DNA of 64,000 bases, taken from contig JAXLQJ010000040.1 of assembly GCA_046331705.1 (NCBI GenBank), forward strand, positions 6,805 through 70,804. Reading direction: 5' to 3'. Under the pieces are notes generated by a model. It was given only the letters and a program-made list of their open reading frames with translations. It had not been told where the DNA came from and ran no database searches. Shown here one piece after another: positions 10,114 through 18,420 of the stretch (position 1 is its first letter; each line of letters opens with the position of its first letter). Both the position numbers and the translations under genes were made by a program. The stretch comes from JADJOY01 sp046331705 [NCBI: bacterium] (GTDB lineage Bacteria; JADJOY01).

Positions 10114-10143
10114 CCGGACCGAGCTCCGAGGAGCCCGGTCCGG
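10114..10143. terminator. Strong GC-rich hairpin, probable terminator
   Basis: Two 14-nt arms (CCGGACCGAGCTCC and GGAGCCCGGTCCGG) pair at 13 of 14 positions around a 2-nt centre. It lies 54 bp beyond the stop of the Ala-rich gene (10197) and upstream of uvrA. Read leftward it is followed by GTGACTATCTTG, only weakly T-rich. A second, smaller inverted repeat (GGGGCGC/GCGCCCC) sits at 10158-10183. It could end transcription of the 10197 gene and insulate uvrA. Confidence 0.55.
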
Positions 10144-10196
10144 GGTGCGCGGATGCCGGGGCGCGCCCGCGGCTGGGCGCCCCCCTCGGCGGACGA

Positions 10197-10679
10197 TCAC
10201 TTGCTGGGGGCGGGGATGGCGTTCTGGACGCCCTTGGTCAGGTCCTGCGCGGCGCCGAGAGCGTTGGCCGCGGGCTGAGTGGCGGCGTTGACCTTCTCCG
10301 CTGCGGCGCCCGTCGCCTGCGATGCGGCTCCCGTCGCCTGCGCCGCGGCACCCACGGCTTGCGCTTGCGCCTCGGCCTTGGCGCCCTCCACGGCACCAGC
10401 GGCCTGTGCCTTGGCGTCGTTCACCATGCCGGCGGCGGCGCCCTTCGCGGACTCCACGGCGCCTGTGGCGGTCGCCTCGGCTCCCGCGGCGGCGCCCTTG
10501 GCCGCTTCGGCGGCGCCCGTCGCCGTCTGAGCGGCCTGGTCGGCGGTCGCCTTCGCCTGCGCCGCCTTGTTGAGCGCGTCGGTGGCGCCAGCGAGCGGAT
10601 CGCCAGCCCGCGCCATCGATCCGTAGGTCAGCGCGGCGCCGACGGCCACCGCGGTCACGATCCAGTTCGTCGTCTTCAT
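10197..10679 (-). CDS. Secreted Ala-rich, LEA-like helical protein
   Basis: 160 residues from ATG at 10679, which follows GGAGG by 8 nt; a longer in-frame start lacks a ribosome site. A signal peptide ends near ARA. The mature part is almost entirely Ala/Gly/Thr/Lys/Gln in loose 11-residue-like repeats of the form A-A-x-x-A-K/T-G-A, resembling late-embryogenesis-abundant or apolipoprotein-type amphipathic helices. There are no cysteines or catalytic motifs. Such proteins are usually surface or periplasmic helices involved in stress protection or in structuring the envelope, but no function can be assigned. It lies between two hairpin terminators and so is probably a single-gene unit. Confidence 0.7.
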   Translation of the reverse strand: MKTTNWIVTAVAVGAALTYGSMARAGDPLAGATDALNKAAQAKATADQAAQTATGAAEAAKGAAAGAEATATGAVESAKGAAAGMVNDAKAQAAGAVEGAKAEAQAQAVGAAAQATGAASQATGAAAEKVNAATQPAANALGAAQDLTKGVQNAIPAPSK

Positions 10680-10761
10680 GCGCACATCCTCCGGTGAGTT
10701 GAACGGCATCGAGACGGTCTTGCCACAGGTGACGCGAAACGGGCAACGCGCGAAACGAGAA

Positions 10762-10789
10762 ACGGGGCGCCCCGTCGAGGGCGCCCCGT
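10762..10789 (-). terminator. Rho-independent terminator of the MopE-repeat gene
   Basis: Perfect 11-bp inverted repeat (ACGGGGCGCCC / GGGCGCCCCGT) with a 6-nt loop, 24 bp past the stop codon at 10813. Read leftward it is followed by TTCTCGTTTCG, a moderately T-rich tail. This is the clearest intrinsic terminator in the window. Confidence 0.75.
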
Positions 10790-10812
10790 GAAGATCGCTG
10801 TCGAGGCTCGGG

Positions 10813-12960
10813 TCAGGGCTGCGAGCAGCCGCCGGGCGTCGCCGAGTTGCAGTCGTCGTCGATGCCGTTGCCGGGGATCTCGGTCTTCCCGGGGTTCACG
10901 TTGGCATTCGAGTCGTTGCAGTCGAGCGCCGCGTTGGTGCATGCGGTCGATGCCGGATTGCCGTAGCCGTCACCGTCGAGGTCCTTGCAGTCGCTGGTCG
11001 CGGCATTGCAGTCGTCGTCGAGACCATTGCCGGGGATCTCGGTGGCGCCGGGGTTCACCGCGGCGTTCGAGTCGTTGCAGTCGAGCTGCGGATGGGCGCA
11101 GGTGGCCGAGGCCGGGTTGCCGTAACCGTCGCCGTCCAGGTCCGAGCACGAGGAATCGGGCGTGGCCGGGTTGCAGTCGTCGTCGAGACCGTTGCCGGGA
11201 ATCTCCGTGGCGCCGGGGTTCACCGCCGCATTCCCGTCGTTGCAGTCGGTGGCCGATCCGTTCGGGCAGACGGCGCTGCCAGGGTTGCCGTAACCGTCGC
11301 CGTCGCCATCCGTGCAGGTCGGCGCCGCGCCGCAGGTGTCGAACTTGAACGCCGCCACCTGGGTTGCCCAGGTATTGCTGTTGGCACGCATGCCGGTGAA
11401 CCAGAACGTGCAATCGTCCGCCGGATCGATCGACATGTGATGGTAGTCGCCATAGCGGTTCGAGCTGTCCTTGCCCACTCCCGCGACGATCGCGGTCTCG
11501 GTCTCGGGCATGGTGCCGGCCGCCGCGGCCGCGGTGCGCCCGGTGTACGAGAGCCCCGGGCTCACGGCGCTCGACGACACGCTGTACCCGAGGGCGATGT
11601 CACCGCTCTTGTCCATGGCCACCGAGCTCATCCAACGATTGGTCGAGTTCGGCGAGTACGTGCCCTGCTGGAAGAGCGACCACGATCCGGCGCCGTTGCG
11701 ACGCAGCTCGAACCACCGCACGCCGGCCTGGTCCGTGCCGGTGACGTCGGTCGCCAGGCTGCCGACGATGGTCTCGTGTCCGCCCACGTCGTTGCGGTAC
11801 TGGGGTGGCTGCATCACCACCTCGCGGAGCGGATCGAGCTTCACCGTGGTGCCCGGCTGCGGGATGCACGAGAACGAAGTGAGCCCGCAGAGGTCGGAGT
11901 CGATCTCGGCCATCGGGATGGACGTCGGCCCGACCAGCGTCGAGCTCGCAGGCGTGGTGAAGTTCGGCGTGAACGCGAAGACGTCGATGTAGTCCTGGCT
12001 CGCGTTGTTGCTGCCGGCGTTGTGGACCTCGTCGTCCCGGTGGCGCAGGAACCACGCCGGCGAGTTGGCGGGCGGCGCGGTGGCGCCGTCGAAGTTGGCC
12101 GGCGCGATCATCTGGAATCCGAAGCCCGCCAGGCTGGGCGCGGTGAGACGAACGAAGGTCGCGGCGAGACCGCTCAGCATCTTGGTACGGTCGAGGGCGT
12201 AGACCGCCGGGCTCGACTCGTTGGTTCCGACGAAATACGCCGTGGGCCAAACCGCGTACTTCGGGTAGTCCGGGAACTGCGAGAGCGTGAAGTCGTACGC
12301 CCACCAGCCGCCGCTCACCGGATCCGCGGTCTTCGACACGTACACACAGAGGTGATTGCCCAGCGAAGCGAACTCGGAGAGCAGGAAGCGGCCGGCGAGA
12401 CGGTCGTAGAGGGCGACCGGATCGCCGAGGCCGCTGGTGCACGAGCCGGTGCCGAGGCTGTCGAGATTGGTCGGTCCCGCCACCGTGGCGCCGGCCTTGT
12501 CGTAGATCTTGAAGATCGCGCCGCCGCTACCGTTGATCATCTGGATGTAGTGGTTGGGGCCAGCGGCGCCGGTCGGATCGGGCGGATTGACACCGGTGTA
12601 GCCCTGCCCAGCGAAGTTCGCCGTGGGCGCCGAGAACGCCTGCGAGCTGGGCCCGCGCGAACCCGCCTGCACCCCGAGCAGCGGATCGAGGGCCGGCGGC
12701 GCCGGCGTGAACTCCAGACCGCTCGCGGGCGGACGGCGGCGCAGCGGAATCTCGACGATGGGATCCCCGGGCTGCCATTCGGGTGTCTTGGGCAGCGTGC
12801 GCAGGTCGACGTCCACGGACTGGGCCGTCACCGCCGCGCTCTGCTCGATCTGGATCGAAGCGTCTTGCGCGCTCGCGACTCGCGCGAGCCCGCAGACCGC
12901 GACGGCCACCAGGAACCGACTTACGCCGAGCGCCCACTTCCGGGCTCGTGCCAGCTTCAT
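10813..12960 (-). CDS. Secreted protein with C-terminal MopE-type putative metal-binding repeats
   Basis: 715 residues from ATG at 12960, which begins a clear signal peptide ending ASA. The long N-terminal part (to about residue 530) contains SQAFSAPTANFAGQGYTGVNPPDPTGAAGPNHY-like segments split by Gly/Asn-rich loops and looks like a beta-propeller-type extracellular domain found in large exported proteins. The C-terminal 170 residues hold three repeats of about 53-55 residues. Each has D-x-DGDGYGNP, LDCND, A-VNPGATEIPGNG and DDDCN, the MopE/thrombospondin-3-like putative metal-binding motif rich in Asp and Cys. The first repeat follows the propeller-like region directly. It ends in a good terminator. 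It is probably the distal gene of a leftward envelope-protein cluster starting at 15521. Ca2+ or other metal binding is inferred from the family. Confidence 0.8.
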   Translation of the reverse strand: MKLARARKWALGVSRFLVAVAVCGLARVASAQDASIQIEQSAAVTAQSVDVDLRTLPKTPEWQPGDPIVEIPLRRRPPASGLEFTPAPPALDPLLGVQAGSRGPSSQAFSAPTANFAGQGYTGVNPPDPTGAAGPNHYIQMINGSGGAIFKIYDKAGATVAGPTNLDSLGTGSCTSGLGDPVALYDRLAGRFLLSEFASLGNHLCVYVSKTADPVSGGWWAYDFTLSQFPDYPKYAVWPTAYFVGTNESSPAVYALDRTKMLSGLAATFVRLTAPSLAGFGFQMIAPANFDGATAPPANSPAWFLRHRDDEVHNAGSNNASQDYIDVFAFTPNFTTPASSTLVGPTSIPMAEIDSDLCGLTSFSCIPQPGTTVKLDPLREVVMQPPQYRNDVGGHETIVGSLATDVTGTDQAGVRWFELRRNGAGSWSLFQQGTYSPNSTNRWMSSVAMDKSGDIALGYSVSSSAVSPGLSYTGRTAAAAAGTMPETETAIVAGVGKDSSNRYGDYHHMSIDPADDCTFWFTGMRANSNTWATQVAAFKFDTCGAAPTCTDGDGDGYGNPGSAVCPNGSATDCNDGNAAVNPGATEIPGNGLDDDCNPATPDSSCSDLDGDGYGNPASATCAHPQLDCNDSNAAVNPGATEIPGNGLDDDCNAATSDCKDLDGDGYGNPASTACTNAALDCNDSNANVNPGKTEIPGNGIDDDCNSATPGGCSQP
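10825..11325 (-). repeat. Three coding repeats of MopE type
   Basis: Near-identical DNA blocks recur with spacings of 159 bp (10867 to 11026) and 165 bp (11026 to 11191). They encode the DGDGYGNP - DCND - NPGATEIPGNG - DDDCN unit. The nucleotide-level similarity between copies suggests recent duplication or gene conversion. Confidence 0.8.
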
Positions 12961-13055
12961 GTGCGCCACCCCATCCTCTCGGCGCGGTGCTCGACCGCGA
13001 CGTGCTCCCCCCTCGCGGCCACCGGGTTCACCACGATCCCGGCGGCCTCCGATCC

Positions 13056-13931
13056 TCACTCGTGCCGCTCGCCTCGCTCACCGCGTTCGACAGGCTTTCC
13101 GGGCTGCGCCGGCGCGATCCGGATCGCACCGGAGACGCTCTGCACCAACAACGACCGCTCGCCCTTGCCGAGCACGAAGCTCGCACGGTTCTGGCCACCG
13201 TTCGATACGACGTTTGCTGGATAGCCGATCTCGATCTTACCGCCGCTTCGGGCCCGGACGTCCAGATCCGGTTGGGACGGTAGCTCGACCTCGATCGATC
13301 CCGACTCGCTCTCGAGCCACATCGGCTTCGCGCCTTCGGCTTCCCGCACCAAGACGTGGATCGGTCCGCTGGTGCTGCGCGCTCGGACGTTCCGCTCGGC
13401 GACCACGCGGATGGCGCCCGACTCGGTCTCGGCCTCGACGTCCTCGCCCTCGAACTCCGTGACGTCGACCACCCCCTTGCGGGTGCGCAGCTCGAGCCGC
13501 ACACCCTCGGGCGCGAACACCACCACGTCCGCCCGATCGAGACGCGCACGGGTGGCGCGGCGCGCGGGATCGGGTGGCGCGACCGCTGGGTACTCCACTC
13601 GAATCGCGAGCGCCGCTCCGACGCGATCCACCGCCAGCGCGAGCTTCTCGCCGGCGCTGTCGAGGCGCTGCACCACGGTGTGCACCTCGACGAGCTCGCC
13701 GCCCTCGCTGCCGCGCACGCGCACGTCGCCGTAGTCGTTCTGGACCACCAAGACCCGGGCGCCGGCGGGCGCGCCCGACCAGTCGAGCCGATCGATGGTG
13801 AGGCCCGCCGCCGGATCGCCGTGCGCCGCGCTCGTGCTCGTGCGCGGCGCGGGCTGTGCATCGACGGCCCACGCCGCCGCCGCGAGCAGCGAGCCCGCGA
13901 GCACCAGGCCCGCACCCGCTCGCGCGCTCAT
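13056..13931 (-). CDS. DUF4097-type beta-strand repeat protein, exported
   Basis: 291 residues with an N-terminal signal peptide (hydrophobic stretch to about residue 25). The mature part alternates short beta strands with motifs such as VVQNDYGDVRV, LRTRKGVVDV, AETESGAIRV, RSTSGPIHV, ESESGSIEV and RSGGKIEI. This is the right-handed beta-repeat pattern of DUF4097/GWxTD-like proteins, often linked to anti-sigma or envelope-stress modules. No enzyme motif is visible. Its start lies 4 bp after the stop of the DUF2959 lipoprotein, so the two are almost certainly co-transcribed and probably act together at the envelope. Confidence 0.75.
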   Translation of the reverse strand: MSARAGAGLVLAGSLLAAAAWAVDAQPAPRTSTSAAHGDPAAGLTIDRLDWSGAPAGARVLVVQNDYGDVRVRGSEGGELVEVHTVVQRLDSAGEKLALAVDRVGAALAIRVEYPAVAPPDPARRATRARLDRADVVVFAPEGVRLELRTRKGVVDVTEFEGEDVEAETESGAIRVVAERNVRARSTSGPIHVLVREAEGAKPMWLESESGSIEVELPSQPDLDVRARSGGKIEIGYPANVVSNGGQNRASFVLGKGERSLLVQSVSGAIRIAPAQPGKPVERGERGERHE

Positions 13932-13935
13932 CGCC

Positions 13936-14601
13936 TCACTCCGCCGGGAGCTGTGCGATGAACTCGTTGCCGACCTTGATCGAGTTCTGGATGTCCTTCA
14001 CCAGCGAGTCGATGTCGCGCTCGATGGACTTCGCCTCGGCCTGAATGCCGCCGATGGCCGCGGCGTTGAGGCTGCTCTTGAGCACGAGCACCTGATCCTT
14101 CAGCTTGCGGAGCACGGGATCCATGCTCGCCTCCGATTGGTGCAGCGCGCTGGCGAGGGTCTGATACTTGCGCTTGGTGTCGTCGAGCTGGCGACGCATG
14201 GTGGCGCGGTAGCTCGCCTCGGAGACCTGGTTGATCTCGCCGTCCCATTCCACGAACAGGTCACTCGCGATCTTGTCGATCTTCTGGATCCGATCGCGGA
14301 CGTCGTTGGCGCGCGACTCGCTGGACTCGTAATCCTTCTTGAGCTTGTCGTATTGCTTCTCGAGCTCGCCGCCGTGGAAGCCGGTCATTTCCTTGAGGCG
14401 CGTGAGCGCGTCCTTGAACTGCTCCTGCGCCGCGTCCTGCTCCTTCTGGACCTTGGCGACGTTGTCGCGCAACAGGTCGCGCTTTTCCTTCCCGAGCTTC
14501 TCCCAGGTCGCGTAGTACATCTTGCTGCAGCCCGCGAGTGCCACCACGCCCACCAGGGCGTAGATCCAGCGAGTCGTGCGCTGCGAGATTCGCGCGTGCA
14601 T
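13936..14601 (-). CDS. DUF2959 coiled-coil lipoprotein
   Basis: 221 residues. ATG at 14601 is chosen because GGAG lies 8 nt upstream; an in-frame ATG 15 bp earlier has a poorer site. The signal sequence ends LAGC, a lipobox. The rest is highly charged and helical (YATWEKLGKEKRDLLRDNV, followed by long Lys/Glu/Gln-rich coiled coil), matching the DUF2959 family of lipoproteins of unknown role. It sits between a glycosidase-like lipoprotein (44 bp upstream) and a DUF4097 protein (4 bp downstream), a probable three-gene envelope operon. Confidence 0.8.
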   Translation of the reverse strand: MHARISQRTTRWIYALVGVVALAGCSKMYYATWEKLGKEKRDLLRDNVAKVQKEQDAAQEQFKDALTRLKEMTGFHGGELEKQYDKLKKDYESSESRANDVRDRIQKIDKIASDLFVEWDGEINQVSEASYRATMRRQLDDTKRKYQTLASALHQSEASMDPVLRKLKDQVLVLKSSLNAAAIGGIQAEAKSIERDIDSLVKDIQNSIKVGNEFIAQLPAE

Positions 14602-14645
14602 CGTCGGTCTCCGCATCTTGCGTTCGTGATCGACTCGGGGACGGC

Positions 14646-15521
14646 TCAGCCGTCCCGAGCTTGCATCGCCCCGAGCAGCGGTCCGGCCGTGCCGTCCGGC
14701 GCCTTCACCGAATAGCCGAGCGTATCGTCGTTCCAGGCGTAGATCACCCAGCGATCCGCGTCGAGGTCGAGGCGGCGGTAGACCTCGGTGACCTGAAGGA
14801 AATAGGAAAGCTGGTCGGCGAGCTCGTTCTCGCCCACCTCGGTCACCCAGACCTCCGCGCCGCGGCTCTGCGCGCTCGCGAACACCTCTTCGATCGCCGG
14901 CAGCTTCTCGTACTGCTTCGTGTAGACGTGCATGTTGAACACGTCGACCTCGTCGAGGAGCCCTTGGCTGATCATGTCCTTGTTGTAGTTGAGCGTGTTC
15001 GGGAAGTCCTGGACCATCGGGCGCGTCGCCGCCGCGACGATCTTCTGGTCGCGCCCGGCGGTGTTGCGCACCAGCGGCGCCACGTCCTTGACCCAGTCCA
15101 CGTATTGCTGCGCGGTCCAGCTCAGGAAGTTCTCGGGCTCGTTCTCGAGCTCCCACGCGATGACCTTGGGATCGTTGGCGAAACGGCTGACGAACGCGAG
15201 ATCCACGTCCTCCTGCGGCAGGATGACCATGAAACGCGCGCCGCTCGGCGCCCCGTCGATCAGGCGTCCGACGTAGTCCTTCACGTCGGGCTTGATGAGC
15301 GTGCGGATCACGCCCACCAGCGGCGCGATCTCGTCCACGTCCTCCGGCATCGAGCCCGCGGGCAAGAGGTTCATGCCCAGCCGCTCCTTGGGAAGAAGCG
15401 TTTCCACCCCTGGATTCGGCGGATTGCTGATGGTCTCGAGCTCGCTGATGCTGGTGTTGCCGCAGCCGGCGAGCGCCGCCACGGCCACGCCGAACGTGAG
15501 TCCCCGAAATACGCGTCGCAT
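14646..15521 (-). CDS. Glycoside-hydrolase-like (clan GH-A TIM barrel) lipoprotein
   Basis: 291 residues, with a good GGAGG upstream of ATG at 15521. The signal sequence ends LAGC, so it is lipidated. The fold signature is that of a clan GH-A glycosidase. WELENEPENF carries the Asn-Glu acid/base pair after strand 4, FNMHVYTKQYE follows strand 6 and VWVTEVGENE supplies the likely nucleophile Glu after strand 7. WVIYAWNDD gives the strand-8 Trp. The length is short for a GH but complete for a minimal barrel. The substrate is unknown; a polysaccharide of the cell envelope or of prey or plant origin is possible. It is the first gene of the cluster running leftward to 13056 or 10813. Confidence 0.7.
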   Translation of the reverse strand: MRRVFRGLTFGVAVAALAGCGNTSISELETISNPPNPGVETLLPKERLGMNLLPAGSMPEDVDEIAPLVGVIRTLIKPDVKDYVGRLIDGAPSGARFMVILPQEDVDLAFVSRFANDPKVIAWELENEPENFLSWTAQQYVDWVKDVAPLVRNTAGRDQKIVAAATRPMVQDFPNTLNYNKDMISQGLLDEVDVFNMHVYTKQYEKLPAIEEVFASAQSRGAEVWVTEVGENELADQLSYFLQVTEVYRRLDLDADRWVIYAWNDDTLGYSVKAPDGTAGPLLGAMQARDG

Positions 15522-15689
15522 GTCGATCCCCCTCCGCGCGAATGGACCACCCGGCCCATCACCGGCTGGTCAGCCGCGCGAGCCTAGCGCGAAACCGTGT
15601 CCTCGCGCGAGCGCCGCGAAGCCGTCCGTGGTAGCCTCGTCGGGCCCGATGGCGCGACGCTCCCGGCGGCGCTACCGCGGTGAGGATTC

Positions 15690-17276
15690 ATGCCCTCGAG
15701 CGGCACGATCCGGCCTCCGAAGCCCGCGCCCCGCGCGGCTCGCGACGGCGCTGCGCCGTTCGGCTCCGAATGGATGCCGGACGGCGCGCCGCTGATGGCC
15801 CGCGAGCTGCCCTCGGCGGCGCGTGCGTGGTTGATCCGCCTGCGTACCGCCCTCGCCGGCCCGCCGCTCGATCCGCGGGCGGAGGCCGAGCACCAGCTCT
15901 TCGCGGCGCGCATCACGGGCAGCTGCGGTCAGGTGCTGCTGGTGCTCACCGCGTCGCTGATGCTGCTGCTCTGGCCCATCGATCTCCTGGTGCTCGGCAA
16001 CATGCCGTTCGAGCTGGCGCTGCTGGGCGGCTGGCGCATCGCATACGCCGCCATCGCGTTGAGCACCGCGCGCGTCACGGTGCGCCGCACCGCGCAGGGC
16101 CGTAGCCCCACGCGCCTCCTGGGCGGTGCGATCGTCACGCTCGCGGGCGGGACGTACGCGGTGCTGGGGCGGATCGTGCCGCTCGAATCGCCCTGGATCC
16201 ACACCGCCGTGGTGGTGCCCGCGTTCACGCTCTTCATCCTGGTCCCGCCGCTCGAGCGTCTCGCGCTGGTCGCGTCCACGGTCGGGGCGACGTGGGGGGC
16301 GGTGGTGCTCACCAGCGGCCAGGCCGCCGCGTACGCGCATTGGGTCGAGGTGGGCGGAGTGGCGTTGCTGTCCGTTTCCTTCTCGTTCGCCTTCGGCCAC
16401 GTCGGCTGGATCGGCGCGCGCTGGTACTTCGTGGTTCGCAGCGCCCGGGAGCGTGCCGAGGCCGAGCAACGGCGCCTCGAGGCGCTCGTCGCTCAGATCC
16501 AGGGCGCTCGCGACACCGAAGCGCTGGCGCGCGGGGTATCCCACGAGTTCAACAACCTGCTCCACGTCATCCTGGGCTCGATCGACCTGATCGAGCGCAG
16601 CCTGCCGCACGACGTCCCGTGCCGTGAGAGCTTCGACGACATTCGCACCGCCGTGCAGCGGGGTGCCCAGGTCTGCCGTCAGATGTCCGCGTACGTCGGC
16701 GAGGCCGGGCTCGAGGTGCATACCCTCGACCTCGCGCACGTGATCCGCGATCAGCTCCCGACGATCAGCCAGACGATCCCGCGCGAGGTCGCGTTCGCCT
16801 GCGAGGTGCCCGCCGAGCCGTTGCCCATCGCTGGCGATCCGGCGCGATTACGCGGCGCCCTCGATCGGCTCGTGTGCGACGCCTTGGAAGCCATGCGCAG
16901 CACACCCAAGACGATCGCGCTGGAAGCCCGCCGGGTGGTGCTGAGCGCCGAGCTGGGCGAGCGCGAGCCCGCGCTCCTGGGGCTCGTTCCAGGTCCCTAC
17001 GCCGAGATCGAGCTGCGCCACTCGGGCGAGAGCCCGCGCTTCGACGGTCAGGCGCGCTGGCTCGACCCCGTCGCGGTGACGGGATCCACGGCGCGCCGGC
17101 TGGGCCTGCTCGTGGTGGTGGCGATCGTCCGAGCCCACCACGGCGCGATCCTGCTCGACGGCGCGGCCACGACCGGCACGTGCATTCGCGTCTTCCTGCC
17201 CTTGCTGTCCCAGGCGGCTGCGGGCATGCGCGCCGCGCTGCCCGCGCAGGCAGGCATGAGCGGAACGTCGGCGTGA
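15690..17276 (+). CDS. Membrane sensor histidine kinase with degenerate ATP-binding domain
   Basis: 528 residues; GTGAGG precedes the ATG. After a soluble Pro-rich N-terminus come about six membrane segments between residues 78 and 245, then a short coiled coil. The dimerisation/phosphoacceptor helix has GVSHEFNNLL with His285, as in HisKA kinases. The catalytic domain is unusual. The N-box reads DRLVCDALEAM, with Asp397 where Asn binds Mg-ATP, and the G1 box reads ELRHSGESP, lacking the invariant Asp of DxGxG. The G2-like LGLLVV and the final strand remain. It may be an inactive or phosphatase-only kinase. No response regulator is adjacent. Its last codons overlap (GTGA) the start of a quinone oxidoreductase, so the two proteins are co-translated. 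Confidence 0.85.
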   Translation: MPSSGTIRPPKPAPRAARDGAAPFGSEWMPDGAPLMARELPSAARAWLIRLRTALAGPPLDPRAEAEHQLFAARITGSCGQVLLVLTASLMLLLWPIDLLVLGNMPFELALLGGWRIAYAAIALSTARVTVRRTAQGRSPTRLLGGAIVTLAGGTYAVLGRIVPLESPWIHTAVVVPAFTLFILVPPLERLALVASTVGATWGAVVLTSGQAAAYAHWVEVGGVALLSVSFSFAFGHVGWIGARWYFVVRSARERAEAEQRRLEALVAQIQGARDTEALARGVSHEFNNLLHVILGSIDLIERSLPHDVPCRESFDDIRTAVQRGAQVCRQMSAYVGEAGLEVHTLDLAHVIRDQLPTISQTIPREVAFACEVPAEPLPIAGDPARLRGALDRLVCDALEAMRSTPKTIALEARRVVLSAELGEREPALLGLVPGPYAEIELRHSGESPRFDGQARWLDPVAVTGSTARRLGLLVVVAIVRAHHGAILLDGAATTGTCIRVFLPLLSQAAAGMRAALPAQAGMSGTSA

Positions 17277-18256
17277 GAGTCGCCGCGATCCGGGAAGTCG
17301 GCGGGCCCGAAGTCCTCGACCTCCTCGAGCGGCCCGAGCCCGAGCCCGGCCCCGGCGAGATCCGCGTTGCGGTGCGCGCCACCGCGCTCAATCGCGCCGA
17401 TCTGCTCCAGCGCCGCGGCCTCTATCCCGCTCCCCCCGACTCGCCAGCCGACGTCCCGGGGCTCGAGTTCGCGGGCGAGGTGGACGCCCTCGGCGCGCGG
17501 GTCACCGAGCACGCCGTCGGCGATCGCGTGTTCGGCATCCTGGGCGGCGGGGGCTACGCGGAGAAGGTGGTCACCCCGGCGCGCATGGCCGTGCGTGTCC
17601 CCGCGCACCTGAGCTGGGAGGAGGCCGCCGCGGTGCCCGAGGTGTTCATCACCGCCCACGACGCGCTGTTCACCCAGGCCGGCCTCGGACCTGGCGAGAC
17701 CGTGCTGCTTCACACCGTCGCTGGCGGCGTGGGCACGGCAGCCGTGCAGCTGGCCCACCGCGCCGGCGCGATCTGCTTCGGCACGGCGGGATCGGCCGAG
17801 AAGCTGGCAGCCGCCAAAGCACTGGGCCTGGATCTCGGTATCGACCGAACGGCGGGCGACTTCGCGAAGGTCGTCAAGGAGCACACCGGCGGTGCCGGTG
17901 TGCACGTGATCCTCGACACCGTGGGGCCGAGCTATTGGGAAGCGAACCTCGCGAGCCTCGCCCGATGCGGACGGCTGGTGCTGATCGGGCTGCTCGGCAT
18001 GGGGCCGGCGAACCTGCGCGCCGATCTGATCCTCAACAAGCGGCTGCGGATCTTCGGGACGGTGCTGCGCTCACGGCCGCTCGAGGAGAAGATCGCGGCC
18101 ACGCAAGCGTTCGCGCGGGCGGTGCTGCCGCTCCTCGAGCGCCGCTCGTTGGTGCCCGTGATCGATCGCGTCTTCGAGCTCGCTCAGGTGCGCGACGCGC
18201 ACGAGTACATGGAGCGGAACGCGAACGTCGGGAAGATCGTGCTGCGGGTGGGCTGA
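17273..18256 (+). CDS. NAD(P)H:quinone oxidoreductase, MDR (zeta-crystallin/QOR) family
   Basis: 327 residues, GTG start at 17273 overlapping the kinase stop in GTGA. It has a medium-chain dehydrogenase/reductase fold without zinc ligands. The N-terminal GroES-like domain contains ALNRADLLQRRGLYP and PGLEFAGEV; the Rossmann domain has the nucleotide loop LLHTVAGGVGTAAVQLA at about residue 150. It matches the PIG3/QOR subgroup, which reduces quinones or enones with NADPH. The coupling with a membrane kinase suggests a redox link but this is inference. The downstream gap to the convergent gene carries strong hairpins. Confidence 0.88.
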   Translation: MRVAAIREVGGPEVLDLLERPEPEPGPGEIRVAVRATALNRADLLQRRGLYPAPPDSPADVPGLEFAGEVDALGARVTEHAVGDRVFGILGGGGYAEKVVTPARMAVRVPAHLSWEEAAAVPEVFITAHDALFTQAGLGPGETVLLHTVAGGVGTAAVQLAHRAGAICFGTAGSAEKLAAAKALGLDLGIDRTAGDFAKVVKEHTGGAGVHVILDTVGPSYWEANLASLARCGRLVLIGLLGMGPANLRADLILNKRLRIFGTVLRSRPLEEKIAATQAFARAVLPLLERRSLVPVIDRVFELAQVRDAHEYMERNANVGKIVLRVG

Positions 18257-18301
18257 GCTTTCGCGAGCAGGGCGTGGGTTTGGTTCGCCACGCCAAGAGA
18301 A

Positions 18302-18339
18302 GGGGCGTCGGGCCGACCCCCTGGCCGATCCGACGCCCC
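18302..18339. terminator. Bidirectional terminator-like hairpin
   Basis: Perfect 10-bp arms (GGGGCGTCGG / CCGACGCCCC) flank an 18-nt loop between the convergent genes ending at 18256 and 18421. A second inverted repeat (CTTCCCGG at 18343-18350, CCGGGAAG at 18371-18378) and CGGTAGC/GCTACCG (18361-18388) overlap it, giving alternative folds. There is no strong T-run. Confidence 0.5.
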
Positions 18340-18420
18340 CGACTTCCCGGGCAGCTGGCACGGTAGCGTTCCGGGAAGCTTGCTACCGAAGAGAAAGAAA
18401 GCTGCGCGCGCGCTTCGCGC

